DNA from: Jaapia argillacea MUCL 33604
Lineage: Eukaryota; Basidiomycota; Agaricomycetes; Jaapiales; Jaapiaceae
NCBI GenBank assembly: GCA_000697665.1
Contig: KL197733.1
Span: forward strand, 220,218-284,217
DNA length: 64,000 nt
Direction of reading: 5' to 3'
A model generated the notes under the pieces. The model was not told the origin of the DNA. It did no database searches and saw nothing but the letters and a program-made list of their open reading frames with translations. The translations under genes and the position numbers were made by a program. Of this stretch, positions 1-12,259 are shown one piece after another. Each line of letters begins with the position of its first letter. The stretch's first letter is position 1.

Positions 1-581
1 GGAGATCCAATTACCATTATCTTGAAGGTTGTCATCGGAACCTTAAGTATGAAGATGGGTTGAGGGTCATAATAGCCTCACGTTCGGCGATACGACCGCA
101 ACCGACATTTTCACAATCACAAGGACTTGCACTAGGTATGTTTCTCAACCTTCCGAAATCACCGTGTTCGACCGTCTCCTCACTTGCGCAGCCCTTCTAG
201 AGTTGGCAGCGCGGGCCACAGAGATTTGGGTGATGATACGCGCATCTTCGTTGAGGATCTCGTTTCAAATTTGCATAAGTGCCCATTATGAGTCGTGAGT
301 TCTTCATCGTTTCCGTTTCAACCTCCACATTTCTGAAAAGTCTTCCCATCCATCAGGTTAGGGTTCCCTTCCTGGCTCTCTCTTTCCATGAAGCAATACG
401 AGGCGACTTGAGGTCGCCTTACCTCTCGAGCCGGCCAGTCAGATTTGATTTCAACGCAATGTTCAAAATTCCAACGATGTGGGTAGAGTAAGCACATTCG
501 TTACACCAAACTGACACAACATACACAACTTGTTATCACACTACTGTACATGATGGAAGCGACATCTAAATTTATCATTCC
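1..581. other. No recognised gene at window start
   Basis: I see no convincing coding exon here; the short open frames lack splice partners or known motifs. Around 351-378 is a 17-bp string (CAGGTTAGGGTTCCCTT) that recurs at about 8947, beyond the other end of the divergent gene pair. The stretch may hold the 3' end of a gene outside the window and the terminator of the minus-strand gene that stops at 582. Confidence 0.4.
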
Positions 582-3500
582 CTATTTGGCTGTAAGCTTC
601 AAGAAAGCATCCACGAACACGAAGGTCAATTCAAGTGTGAGGCTGAGACCGAAGACAGCCAAGCCGACCAGCGACACCTCGGGCTGTACCTCGTCAGTAA
701 CAGCTGCAACACAGAACCCGCCACAACTGACGAGCTGGAAGACGTCCTCGATCACATGGCGCGTGGTGAGCTGATCGTCTTTCTCTGGGTCGTCATCGGG
801 GAGTTGATATTCATGGACGGCGATGATGAGGTCGAGGATGAAGATCGGGTAGGCCGTAGCCATCTCGTATAATCCGACAAAGCGTTTGGTCTCGACACGA
901 GGAATGCCAGTATACCAACCGATCAGCCGGCTGATGGCAAGGAAGATTCCGTTGCTCAGATCTAAAGCCCATACCTATGGATGGAAGCAATGGGTTGTCA
1001 ACATGATTGGCTGCGCAAGATATCAAGACTTCGGCTTGCTTACCGCTGAATGAAGGTCAACGTCATGTCCATAGGTAAGAGGCCAGGTAAAGTACAGGCT
1101 GACCGCGGTCAGGCTCAAAGTAACGGTATCGATGGCGTTTCCAGCGATCGTACCGACCAGAATAGTACCGCGAAGCTGCCGAGGAGCTCCAGCTTTCGAG
1201 ATCGCCTTCGAAGATGCCGCGCTAGCCGACCCGCCCGCTTCTCCAGCAATCTCGTCAATTGCAAATGTGAGGGCCGTAACTTCGTAAAGGATGTAGCCCA
1301 CAGCGACGATGGAGACAGTTCTGGTGGTATCAATATCCGCGGCTAGTGTCGGGTCGAGGGAAGTGTCGCCACTGAGGAATTTTCCGAGGTCGTCCTCCGT
1401 CAACCGGCCCTTGAGGACTGGTAAGGCCTTGCCCTTGACCAGTTTGTATATCAGAGTCGCGGGAATGGCCATGATGAGCGCAACGAAATTGAAAACCGTG
1501 AAGTCTCTCCCCTTGGTGATGAACTTCCATAGCGCAGTGAATACCGGAATCTCGATCGCATAGTTTCCGAGATCGTTAATCTTCTGCATGGCAAGAACGA
1601 TGCTCTTGAGGATAATATCCAAGATGTTCTTGAAACTATCACAGAGAGCGTCGATCATATCGTCTGTGAACTGGGAGAATAGTTCCGCCGAGTTGGTGTT
1701 GGGGTCGAACAAGCCGCTAACCAGGGTAGCGATATCGTTCACCATCTTGGTGATGACGTCGATCTCTGACTTGAAGTCATCCCAGATCTGCTGGACCACG
1801 TCCTTATCGCTAGGTTCAGCTACATCCATGGGAGCGTCCTTCTGGAATCCGCCGTGGTTCAGTTGATAAGCTGGCCAATTGTAGCCAACACCCTGCTTCA
1901 GGTTATCTTGGTCCGAAGTAGCATCGGGGTCCTTCGTGGTCGTATTCGCCGAAACGGAGGCGGGCTGCACCCTACCCTTCAGCGTGGCGCGCAGGTCGTC
2001 GATAAAGGTTTTGGCCTTCTCGTCAAAGGCATCGATTTGGCTCTCGCCATATGCGAAGGAGACGTTGACGTATGTGACGATGCTGTCTGAGAACTGGAGG
2101 ATGTCGTCCCACGCGAAAAGGAATCCGAGGAAATCTATCAACTTGTTGAGGGCGACTTTGATCTTTGCGAAGACCCAGCTGAGAGCCTTGCCGATCGCGG
2201 TGACGGTGTCGCAAACGAAATTGTAGATCTTGCCCGCCCACTCGACCACGAATTGAAGGACATCGTCTACACCAATCCTGTCAGCATATAGAATACTCGC
2301 TTCCTATGGACCGTCAACTCACCAACAGTTTGTAAGAACCAAGTCGCGACATCTTCCGCCTTGTCAACCAACCACCAGAAAAAGTCCCACGGTGAACTAC
2401 CCGATGAGAAATCGGTGGTGGCGAGCAGCTCCTGTACCCTTCGATCCTTCGGAATACACCCCGCGATGTGAACCACCTTTCCGGTCTTCTTGCGAGTCGG
2501 AATCTTGGGACCAGGTTGACCCGTCGTTGGCTGACCGATGGTTATCTGCTGCTTGTTGAGCTCAGTGATGATGGAAGCGGCGTTATTAGCGTCGTCGAGC
2601 GTCACAGAGCCGGGATCGATGAGGTTTTCTCCGGTCTGAGTTTTGGCATCGAGGAGATCTTGGCCACTGGTTATGGCGGCAAGCTTCTTGTTAATTTTGC
2701 TGCTCGGGACGAGGAGCGGCACGTCAAGGGAAATTTCATCTCCCCCGTCGGCCTGGAATTTGTCGACTTGTAAAGTGTAGCATGACATGTCTGCGGTCGC
2801 GATGATGACGGTCACGGTTCCAGTGTGATCGGCCGTGTACCAGGCGCCGTTCTTGCTAACCGTCGTGGTTACTCCGTTGGACTGCACCCGCACAAAGCCC
2901 GACGCGGTCAGGTGCAGCTTCGACCCCGAGACCCTCTCACCCTTGTCCGTCGTATCCGTATGTGCCTTGACACGGATGGTAAAGCTCGGGATATTAAGGT
3001 TGTCGGTCGTCGATGGGATATAGAAAGGGTGTGATTCCCACATGCCCGTGTCCGAGGCTTGTTGTAGGATCGTCAAGTCACCGGATTCGTCAACGGATAC
3101 CAACGTGTTAACGAGCACATCATCGTCATTTTTCGACGCCAGAAGGCCAGAGATTTGGCCTCCGGCACCATCCGGAAGGAGCTGTACGAGGAGCCCTTGG
3201 CCCATGGAGGAAGTCGACGCGGAGTAGTAGAAGGCGGCGTCGGATCCAACGGTGTACCAGACGGTGATATTGGTACCGTTCAACGCATTGTGGATGTCTT
3301 TGATCCCAAGCGGATTTGAGTCGGGATCTTGCACGATTGTGGTCCCTGTTCCGGTCGACTTCTTGTAATCGTCATACGTATACTGCGTGATCACGTCTCC
3401 GCCAACGAGGAACACTGTAGAATTTGCAGTAGAATCCTCGTAAGCCGTCAAACACTGTGCACCTGACATGAAGTTTGAGTTTGTTTTAACTGAGAATCTC

Positions 3501-4285
3501 AAAGTTGCTCACCAGTCGGCGCGTCGAGTTCCACGCTGAAGTTCCTCCCTTCGAACACTCTAAACTGCAACTTTAGAGCGTTATTGACGGTCTCGTAAAG
3601 GACGAATGCTCCTTTCCCGACGCGGCACTGCCCAAAGACTACGTCTATGATCTTCAGAGGATTCGTTGCCAATTTCCAAGTCGTATCGAGTGTTATGGTA
3701 GTATTCTTGTCTGAATCGACTGAGATATCGACATATCCGAGTTGATCTTCCTGAGTGATCCTGTCGAGGGGTTGGGAAGCGACGAAGAGCAAGGGAAACT
3801 TGAGGCCGCCAACGTCGCGGGAGAAATTGCTCTGTAACGATTCCTTTTAGTTATGAATGTTATGCAGTAAAGCGTTTGCGTACCATATAAAGACCGTGGA
3901 TCTCCGCGAAGGTGTCGCTAGACTTTATGATGGAGTCCGATGGAGGGGCTAGGAGCGCGCTCGGCTGGAGATTGATAATCAAGTAGAGGTTGCTGAGGCT
4001 ATTGCCAGCGTCGGTTGCTACAGCGATCCAAACGTTCAGATCGGCATCCTGCAACAAGCCGACGGCCTGTACGTCGCCCGACAGGCCGCAGATCTGTCCG
4101 AAGTCAAAAAGTTGAGCGGTGCCGTCGACTTCGAGCACCAACTCCAACTTGTTGTCCTGGCTGTGTGAAAGGACGGCCGGGTTCAAGTTTTCGTCGTTGA
4201 AGGCGAAGAAACGGTTTCCCGCCGGAATGGGGTTCGCTGAGACCATGTTGACCATGAACTCTGCGTCTTGCGTGATCGTGATCAT
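582..4285 (-). CDS. Large unknown protein, beta-rich N-half and hydrophobic C-half
   Basis: Five exons on the minus strand: 4285-3884, 3831-3513, 3462-2323, 2266-1044 and 974-582, joined through introns of 50-70 nt, give 1158 aa with frame kept throughout. I do not recognise the family. Residues 1 to about 560 are rich in short beta-like stretches with repeated V/I/L-x-V-x-T patterns and few charged runs, like an all-beta domain. A Pro/Lys-rich linker precedes a Trp-rich helical part near 600-650. Hydrophobic segments that could be membrane-spanning lie near residues 880-900, 938-962, 990-1018, 1065-1080 and 1130-1156. No signal peptide is obvious. The start is the first ATG after the tandem repeats, and a TTATAA lies about 120 bp upstream of it. 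It diverges from the gene at 5595, so the two may be co-expressed. A membrane-inserting or surface protein is possible but is inference only. Confidence 0.72.
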
Positions 4286-4445
4286 GGTGGAGCGCGTCGA
4301 TGTCGATGTCGGTGGCGGTTAGGATGATTGTTTGTGAACTGTTATTCGAAGTCGGAGTCGTTGTGTGCTTGGGGCCTGAAAATCAAGAGAAGTCCCAGAG
4401 ACTCTCGTTATAAGTGGGAAAATCGTGGCGCGGTCTTGAAAACGG

Positions 4446-4769
4446 GGTTGCTGGCGTTGAGATAAGAACCGGTGACAGGTCACCTCCGGATTGAATGCGA
4501 GGGGGCAAAGTATGACCAGATGACCTTTGTCGCACATTCGAGAAAAGCAAGGGCGCCGGGAGTTGGAATGGGAATATCGAGAGTCGGCAAGAAGGCATCC
4601 CCAAAAAGAACACTGGGGAGCAAAGCATGACCAGATGACTTGGCGTACGTTCGAGGTAACAGGGCGCCAGGCGTTGACATGAGAGCCGGCGAAAGGGTAC
4701 ACCGGAAAGAGAGCGAGGTAGCAGAGTATACCAATCCAGATGACCTCTGGTGGATTCGGCCTGTGTAGA
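4446..4769. repeat. Minisatellite array 1, three ~108-bp units
   Basis: Three diverged tandem copies begin near 4446, 4553 and 4664. Each has a G[C/T]TG/GCGCC..GTTG start and a CCAGATGAC core (4516, 4631, 4735). The array lies upstream of both divergent genes and directly abuts a second, unrelated array. Confidence 0.75.
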
Positions 4770-5297
4770 ACAGGTCATCAAAGAAGTAGCTCTCTCCGCA
4801 GTCGAGTTGACTAGATTAACCATATGGGTGGTCATTTTCAACGACCCAAACAGCTGGCCCCAAAGAACGGAGAGCAAAATGGAGGAGAAACCTGTGTCTT
4901 GACAATAGGATATCGAAGAAGTAGTTCTCTCCGCAGTAGGGCTGACGAGATTAACCATATGGGAGGTCGTTTTCGACGAGGGGAGAGCAAATGGACGAGA
5001 AACATTGTCTGATGATCGGACATCGTAGAAGCTCGTCAAGCGCCGGGGCTGCGTAGATTAACCAAATGGGAGGTCGTTTTCGACGTCCGAGCATCGCTGG
5101 GTTCAAAGAGTGGAGTGCAAATGAACGAGAAACATTGTCTTGACAGTCGGACACTGAAGAAGTAGCTCGATAAGTACTAGGGCTGACGAGATTAACCATA
5201 TGGGTGGTCGTTTTCGACGTCTGGCACAGCATCGGCCGGCCCCAAAGAGCGGAGAGTAAAATGAAGGGGGAACATTGCATTGGCCCATATGGTTAAG
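4770..5297. repeat. Minisatellite array 2, four ~134-bp units
   Basis: Four copies of a GATTAACCATATGGG..GGTCGTTTTCGACG core start at 4814, 4949, 5056 and 5190, giving spacings of 135, 107 and 134; the second unit has a deletion. Each unit also carries GAAGTAGCTC and GAGAAACATTGTCT-like segments. The array ends with an inverted CCCATATGGTTAA at about 5284. It forms most of the shared upstream region of the divergent genes. Confidence 0.85.
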
Positions 5298-5518
5298 TTC
5301 AGCGTGGCGGTCATCCCTTGGCGCCGATAGATGTGGCAGAGGGGAGAAGAGACAAATCGATGGACTAGATGAGTAGTGTGGGACACGCTGTCAGCGCGCG
5401 AGGAGCACCGGTGCGGGAAAACCTCCGCGTAGTGGTTCTTCGGCGTCAAAGACATGATCTGATGGAGGATCGGAGGGGGATGGATAGGCAGAGGCGATGA
5501 CCAGGCAGAGGACAGCAG

Positions 5519-5528
5519 TATACATAAG
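5519..5528 (+). promoter_or_regulatory. TATA-like element of the gene at 5595
   Basis: TATACATAAG lies 76 bp before the ATG, the same spacing as the clearer TATAAAG boxes before the secreted-protein genes further right in this window. Confidence 0.4.
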
Positions 5529-5594
5529 AGCGCAAAAGATTGCTATTTCGACATACCCAACCTCCACTTGTGCTTCCAACATACAAACTGCACC

Positions 5595-7753
5595 ATGTCC
5601 TTCACTGATAGCTTGGTCCATAACACCGACCCTAACCCCTACAATCAGTTGATTGTTCAAAGTCAGAAAATGATCAATGATGCGTTCTATAACATGTGGG
5701 CCATAGCCGACACCGGTTCTCCGTTGCTATCTTTGGACGTCACCGTCTCCGATGTCGGCGAACTCAAAGGCGATCTCGATGCACCCTCGGCCAGCCTCCA
5801 TGTTACTTCGTCCACCCCGCAGTTGTACTTCTTCGTCACTTTCACGTCTGGCACACTCACCCTCGATACCAACAAATCTTGGGATGTAACCGGCTGGAAA
5901 TTCTCGTTCCCAGTCAACATTGGTACGCATCCTTGTTTCTATCTATCCCAGATCTTTGTTGACGACGACTTCGACAGGGACCGTCGTTTTGAACAGCGGA
6001 GATCCTGGCTATGACGACTACAAGACAAAGATGGGGATAACCGACGGGGATTTCTCTTTGGCCCAACTCTACATCGATGCTTCCCGTGGGTCATTCCGTC
6101 CTAACTTTTATATCGACTCTGTATTCATAGTGCTCTATTTCTTCAGAGGCCACCGAACTGGACATGGACCGAAGCTCTTTCGGAACCGAGGTCTGGTCGT
6201 CAGAGACCGACACCATCCAGCAGGACTTCAAAGATTTCGTGCAGGGCTGGATCACCCAGATGGCAGATGGTGACAAAACCATCATCGGCGTGGCTCTTCA
6301 AACATCCAACCCGTCCTCCGGTAAGACTTATCCGTAACTTGACGATACAGATCCCCGACTGACATACATTTACCAGTGAACTCTGTCGCTCCAACTTTCC
6401 CGCCCACCTCGTTGGACGAGACCATGTACCCATGGATCGATCCTAGTTCCCCAGGTCAGGCAACCGACGACCTCGATGCAAACGCACTCTGCTATCTTAT
6501 GATGACCGGCAACGTCAGCCCCCCATCTCCCCCATCTCTCCCCTACTCGGGAACATGGGTCAACGACCAAGATAACAACCAAGGCGTGCTGTGCATGAAT
6601 TCCAGTCAATTCTGGGATCAGTGGTTGCTGCCCTTGGTCCAAGTGGTCAATGCTGCCACAGAGGTATATCCCACCACACCATATCTCGATGCCAACTGGG
6701 ATGGTAGCGGTGCCGTTGCCCCCGAGCTTTATGTCGGCTATAACCCCGACCATACCGACTCCTCGGATTCGTACTTTAGTTTTGGCGCTTCTGGAGTCAA
6801 TACGTGGACATGGACCGGAGACTCTCAGTCGTCTCATAATGACGCGAGCGCTGACTTGGGTTCTTGGTGGAACGAGCTAGAGGCTTGGGAAAATAGTGAG
6901 TTTCCGCTGATGAATGCATCACGCGAGGGGCTGGAACGCAAATGCTGACCATCGCTACTGCACCTCATAGCAAACTCATCGTCCTCCCTTCAGTTTGACC
7001 AAGGTGGTCAACAGATCAGTTTCACGGGTGTCAGCACATTCGAGTTTACCGTCAAACAATCAGGTGTGGTCTCGGGGCCGTACAAGACGGAAGCCACGTA
7101 ATTTAAATCCCCTTATCACTCCGTGTTTTCGCTGATCACTCGGAGAACAGCTTCACAATCACTACCAACTGGCACCTCAATTTCGCCCTCGGTGTAGTCA
7201 GTGACGGAGGTCTCCAAATCGCCTTGATTCCGGACCCAGAAGGGACCTCCGCCTGCACGTCCACGGGCGAAAGTCAAACAGAGGGGATCGACTGGGACAT
7301 CGATTGGGACACCTACACCAATTACATCAGCAGCACCATCAACGACACTTTCAGTTCCAACCTTGGAGAAGTTGAGAATGATCTCTTGGAGGCTCTCGCA
7401 GACCAGCACAAGTTGTTCCTCCCCGCAAGCGGCACCTTCTTGATGGAGGATGCCATGTTCAATGATCGTGGAGACCTCTTGGCTACGCTCCACTACAATG
7501 GGTAAGTCCCCCCACGTTGAAAGAGCAGTGACGATTTGCTGATATCAATTTTTTTTTCAGGGCCCCGCCACCCGGCCAGGACGCAAAGATGCCAGCGTAC
7601 CTTGCGAAACTGCCCAAGCGGTTGGCGAAGCGCCCTGTGGTTCCTCGAAAGAAACCTCATGGACCCTTCCGTGGTCCTCTCATGAAGATCCCTGCCAAGG
7701 AAGCCGTCCCAGTCGGTGGCGTACCCCCCAAGGTAGCCGGTAAGGGAAAGTAG
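5595..7753 (+). CDS. Unknown 599-aa protein, possibly TULIP/P47-like
   Basis: Seven exons: 5595-5922, 5978-6085, 6147-6320, 6377-6895, 6971-7097, 7151-7501, 7561-7753. The product is 599 aa and all junctions keep frame. The start is the first ATG (CACCATGTCC) after a TATA-like box. The N-terminus has an amphipathic helix (INDAFYNMW) followed by beta-strand segments with alternating hydrophobics and a VTFTSGTL / GWKFSFPVNI pattern. A PTFPPTSLDETMYPW segment near residue 205 and a helix (YISSTINDTFSSNLGEVEND) near 460 follow. The tail of about 65 residues is basic and Pro-rich. This layout reminds me of the TULIP superfamily that includes the P47/OrfX proteins of bacterial gene clusters, but the resemblance is from memory of patterns and is weak. 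It has no signal peptide or membrane segment. It shares an upstream region with the 1158-aa gene at 582-4285. Confidence 0.7.
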
Positions 7754-9407
7754 TTGGGATGGCCTGATTGCAAGCGAGGTGATTTCCACAGTCCAATGAA
7801 CATGTCACAATCTTTTTGTTTGTAAGAGTATGAGTGTCGAAACGGGTAAATCGTCCGTGATTTGTATGATGTAAAGTCGAAGTCGTTGTGATGTTCTGTA
7901 GGTTCCATTCCTGATGTAGTGTTCGTTTTTGCGCAAAGATTCTCTCATATTTCTGCCATCTCCTTTGTAGGCTATGAGTCTTACAATAAAGGAATGTACT
8001 AGCTACTGTTGATCTGATTCTCAGGACAGTTATTTCTTGCTAACATGTACCCGTCGGCTTCCATAGTTGCTTCAGGGCAAAATGTCTCTGGCGGGCCGGT
8101 TATGAACACGTTGCTAAGTTTTTGTTCATCGGAGCGAACTCTTTCGTTAAGCGTCCAGTCGACAATTGAATGGATCCGAACGTACGCATTTCGCATTCAA
8201 TTCTGGTTTGCCAACGAAATAGGACTGGTAGGCTTCGCTCCAGGATTTCGCGACTGACTCCACAAGGAACAACGCGTCGACTGGTTATGCCTTTCCCAAA
8301 AGTTCTAACCGTGATCTGCTGCGAAATCCTGACCTTCAACGGCGATTCATAGCAACACAACACGTTCGCCTTTACCGTCGCCTTGCGTAGTCACCTGTAC
8401 CACACCTCCCACTGTCAACATGCCGGCATGGACGAAGTTATCATCATGACGACTCCAAGCAGATCCGGTGATGCTTCACGATCATCACACTTTTCTCCAG
8501 GTAAGTACGTTTTTATCCACCCGAACCTAAAGACGTTCAGTTTCAATCTGGTACCAGCGACAATATCTTAGCACCTTGCCTCCTCACGCCAGGTCGTGCG
8601 TAACTTTCCGAAGCTGTTCGCATCCGCCTCAGCAGCTTGCTAACACGGAATTATTCGCGTATGGCCTCATTCCAGCCTTGGGGGGTCGTCTCACTACCTC
8701 GACCAGAACGGTTACCGACGCAGGATGCGTAACCAAGACCAACAAATGTCATGACTGTGCGCGTTGTGAACTCCCTTTTCGACCCTCCACACTGCGCATA
8801 GAGCTTGGAAGTGTGGAGCCCCGAAATCGTAACGTGATGATACTCGTCCCCTTGTTGCAGATATCTCCACCATCCACACTAGCGTCTACATATTCTGGGC
8901 GGTCAGTGCTTTTGCCCTCTCTGCTGATTGCCAAAACTTATCCACCAGGTTAGGGTTCCCTTTTGGCTGATTGCTGCCCGCGTTGCGAGACGAAGTTCAC
9001 TCATTCCCAACGATGGTTCCCTATATTGAGAATGAGATGTGTAGAATGACTCCGATGGCTATGGTCATGTCGCGACTGGCTATGGACTGGACCACAATCT
9101 GACCGCTCTGACGGTTATGGTTGTTTCGTTCCGATTCTCCAATCGGACCGCCAGTGTCTTTCCATGCCTTTCGAACTTGCTTGCACGTTGCAATTGACTT
9201 TATATTCGCCGGCCTATCAGCGTTTCAATGCCGCACTTTTTTTATATTCTCGGTCTCGAAATCACGTCTGGCATCCGGTCCGACTCCGGGCTTCTTTGAC
9301 AGGGGAGTCATCCTCTCCTTTGTTCTGATCTGAACTTACATAAGTCCACGTCAACTCATCTTTGCCCTCCTGTAGCTCCTTCCCATACCTTGCTGGCCCC
9401 CAGAAGT
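7754..9407. other. 1.65-kb stretch without a recognised gene
   Basis: Short open frames on both strands have no matching splice signals or motifs I know. It must contain the 3' end of the gene ending at 7753 and the promoter of the zinc-finger gene at 9408. A 17-bp match to the window start lies at about 8947-8963 with weak similarity around it. Confidence 0.5.
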
Positions 9408-10338
9408 ATGGTGTGGTGCACCTCTTGTGATCGCTCGTTTGTGTCTCAACACGCCCTCGAGCAGCATCTGGAGGCTTCCCCCAACCACAACTATTGCTCG
9501 AAATGCGAGCGCGACTTCAACTCTTGGAACGCCTTGCGAACCCATTACATCAATAGTCCAATCCACTACTTTTGTCGTGGATGTGACGACGACTTTGATG
9601 ACGACGACGAGCTAGACGATCATATCGAGGAGAATCACTGGTACTGTGGGAATTGCGAAAAGTTCTTCGAGAGCGAGTTGGGTTTGAGAGAACATTATCG
9701 GCAGAGTCCCGCTCACTTTTATTGTCCGTCTTGCGACAAGCACTTCCAGAATGACAACAATTTGCAGCAGGTATGTCTTTCTCCGAAATCATTGTCCCAG
9801 TTCGTCATGGCTGATTTGCTCTTGCCTGTAGCATCTCAGATCTGCGATTCACGTTGGTCGTCCCTTCAATTGTCCTGGGTCAGGGTGCGGGAAATCGTTC
9901 CCCTCGATCGCAGCTTTGACTCTCCACCTCGAGTCCGGAACCTGCCCTTCTGGTATAACCCGCAAAAAGCTGGATAAACGTGTCGCCGAGTTCGACAGAC
10001 AAGGGCTCATCACGGACCGCCTTCGCATCACATCCGAATCCCCTTACCAAGTCACCGACACCTATGCGACAGACGCAGCTTGGAATGGTTCCGCCTACGA
10101 ATGCTATTTCTGCGCACGGGGATTTCGTACCCTCTTTGCACTGAATCAGCACTTGAAGTCACCTGTCCACGAGAGCGCCAATTATAGGTGTCCGCATTGC
10201 CAAGTCCAGTTTGGGACGTTGAGTGGGTTGGTTCAGCATATCGAGAGTGGGGAGTGTGGAGTGATGAAGTTTGGGTCAACCAAGAGGGTGGTGGACGAGC
10301 TTACTACTGGCCTACAGAACTGGAAGTTGCTGAGGTAA
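9408..10338 (+). CDS. C2H2 zinc-finger protein, paralog 1
   Basis: Two exons, 9408-9770 and 9832-10338, separated by a 61-nt intron (GTATGT..CTGTAG), give 289 aa. The N-terminal half is a run of short Cys-x2-Cys..His-x(n)-His fingers, among them NYCSKCERDFNSW and YCGNCEKFFESELGLREHY, with acidic spacers such as DDDFDDDDELDDHIEENHW. The C-terminal half holds a further finger pair (ECYFCARGF..LNQHL, RCPHCQVQFGTLSGLVQH). The intron falls exactly after the finger that ends LQQ, before HLRS, as in the paralogs at 10861 and 12260. It is probably a nucleic-acid- or protein-binding factor; the target is unknown. Confidence 0.85.
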
Positions 10339-10533
10339 ATTTCATGATGTTGGGAGGTTGGTGCCCATTCCGACGACCTCTCGCAGAGCCTTAGCCTGTT
10401 GACATTTGTGATCGTAACCCATGGGACTTTGTAGTAGAATCCCGTGTAATCGTGCACTTGAAGTTATGAACCCCGTTGTCAATGATTTGGACAACATCAT
10501 TAGGCATGTAGTTACCGCCATGGTGTGTAGCAG

Positions 10534-10534
<1 letters not shown>

Positions 10535-10578
<44 letters not shown>
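10535..10578. repeat. (GATA)11 microsatellite
   Basis: Eleven uninterrupted copies of GATA (44 bp) lie between the first and second zinc-finger paralogs. This is likely to vary in length between strains. Confidence 0.95.
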
Positions 10579-10860
10579 CACAGCGTGGTCCCGTTGAGGA
10601 ACTGCCGGATGTTCCGTGGCGATGCAGTCCTTCTGGTTAAACTATCTCGGTCTGCGCTTCCATCTTAGAACTTTGGCACATTGCATACTAGTACGAGTAC
10701 TTATGACCGCTCTGCGGAAACGTGGCATGTGAATCTGACTGCGATGGCTTGGCCTCGTGCTTTGAGCAAGCTTTGTTCTTTTGTGAGCCTTTATAAGAAC
10801 TTATCGTAAAGCCGTCGCCCCCACTTCCCCCCTCCCTCATCCTCATCAACCCAAGGAACC

Positions 10861-11778
10861 ATGGCATGGTGCGACCGTTGCGATCGCTACTTTGTATCCC
10901 AACATGCTCTCGAGATGCACATCGCAAACTCTTCCTCACACCACTACTGCTCCCGATGCGAACGCGACTTCACCTCGCCCAACGCCTTGGAGTCCCACCT
11001 CGTCAATAGTCCTAATCATAACTATTGTCGCGAGTGCGGCGATGACTTTGATGACTGGCAGGAGTTGGACGAGCATATCGAGGAAAATCATTGGCATTGC
11101 GATGATTGTGACATGTTCTTCCGAAACGAAGTCGGGTTGAAAGAGCATTATCGCCAGAGCGCAGCCCACCATTATTGTGGGCCTTGTGCCAGACATTTCG
11201 GCAACGCCAACAGCCTGCAGAATGTGAGTTCCCCATCGTATTCTTGTCAACGTGTCTTTGTTGAACCAGAACTTCCTTTGTAGCATCTCAGATCGACAAT
11301 CCACGTTGGCCGTACCCTCAACTGCCCCGGCGCACGGTGCAACAAGTCCTTCCCGTCCATCTCCGCACTGACTCTCCACCTCGAATCTGATACCTGTCGC
11401 TCCGGTATGACCCGCAAGAAGGTTAATAACCTTGTAAAGGACATCGACACCACAGGCGTAATCACCGACCGTCGTCTAATCACCGCTGCTTCCAACTCTC
11501 GCACCACCAACACCTATGCCACAGAGGCGGCCTGGAACGGCACCGCCTTCGAATGCTACTTTTGCGCACGAAAGTTCCGTACTCTCGACGCGCTGAATCA
11601 GCATTTGAGGTCCCCTACTCACGAGAATCAAATTTATAAATGCCCACATTGTCAGGTGAAGTTCGTGACATTGAGTGGGTTGGTGCAGCATGTAGAGAGC
11701 GAGAAGTGTGGAGTGCTAAGGTTTGCCATGAGAGTCATGGAGGGGCTCACAGCCGGGTTGCAGAAGCTTTTACTTTGA
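10861..11778 (+). CDS. C2H2 zinc-finger protein, paralog 2
   Basis: Exons 10861-11223 and 11284-11778 give 285 aa. The start is ATGGCATGGTGCGACC, matching the MVWC start of its neighbours. Finger order, acidic spacer (GDDFDDWQELDEHIEENHW), the conserved HLRSTIHVGRTLNCPG segment after the intron, and the closing LSGLVQHVESEKCGV finger are the same as in the paralog at 9408. Exon 1 is the same length (363 nt) in both, so they arose by tandem duplication. Neither copy shows a lost metal ligand in the fingers I inspected. Confidence 0.85.
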
Positions 11779-12259
11779 GGCCTTGCATCATGAGGGGTTG
11801 TCGGACTGTCTTCGCCCACCTCTCTTGTTGCGGTCCATAGTCCCCTCCTAACACTGATTGATTTCTCTACTCTCCTTCATCCCCATCCCTTCTTGGCTTT
11901 CTTGGTGCTCCATTAAACCCGGACTCGTATAGTTCTTACAATGGTCTTGAATGTTGAATCACCTGTACTCATAATGTGTATACTTGTAACTTTGGAAGCC
12001 GTCAATGAAATGTACAACTTATATCTATTTCCCATTCCCTTGCACTGATTGTCATTATAGAGGGATCGTTTATTAAGCTTTAGCTCGATGGATTTTATGA
12101 GAGTGGTGGAACTGGATATAGAGAGTACATATTAGATTAGAATCGATGGCCAAATTGTGGCTTGGACGGATAACGGGTAACGGGGATATCGACTTGAGGA
12201 GGTGGGTCCTGGCGGGACGACGGAGCAAGGGCATATCGAGAGCATGAACCTAAACCTCA

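Noticed and set aside
4319-5039. Long minus-strand open frames across the minisatellites
   Set aside because: They are overlapping frames created by repeat periodicity, with no splice partners or consistent codon use.
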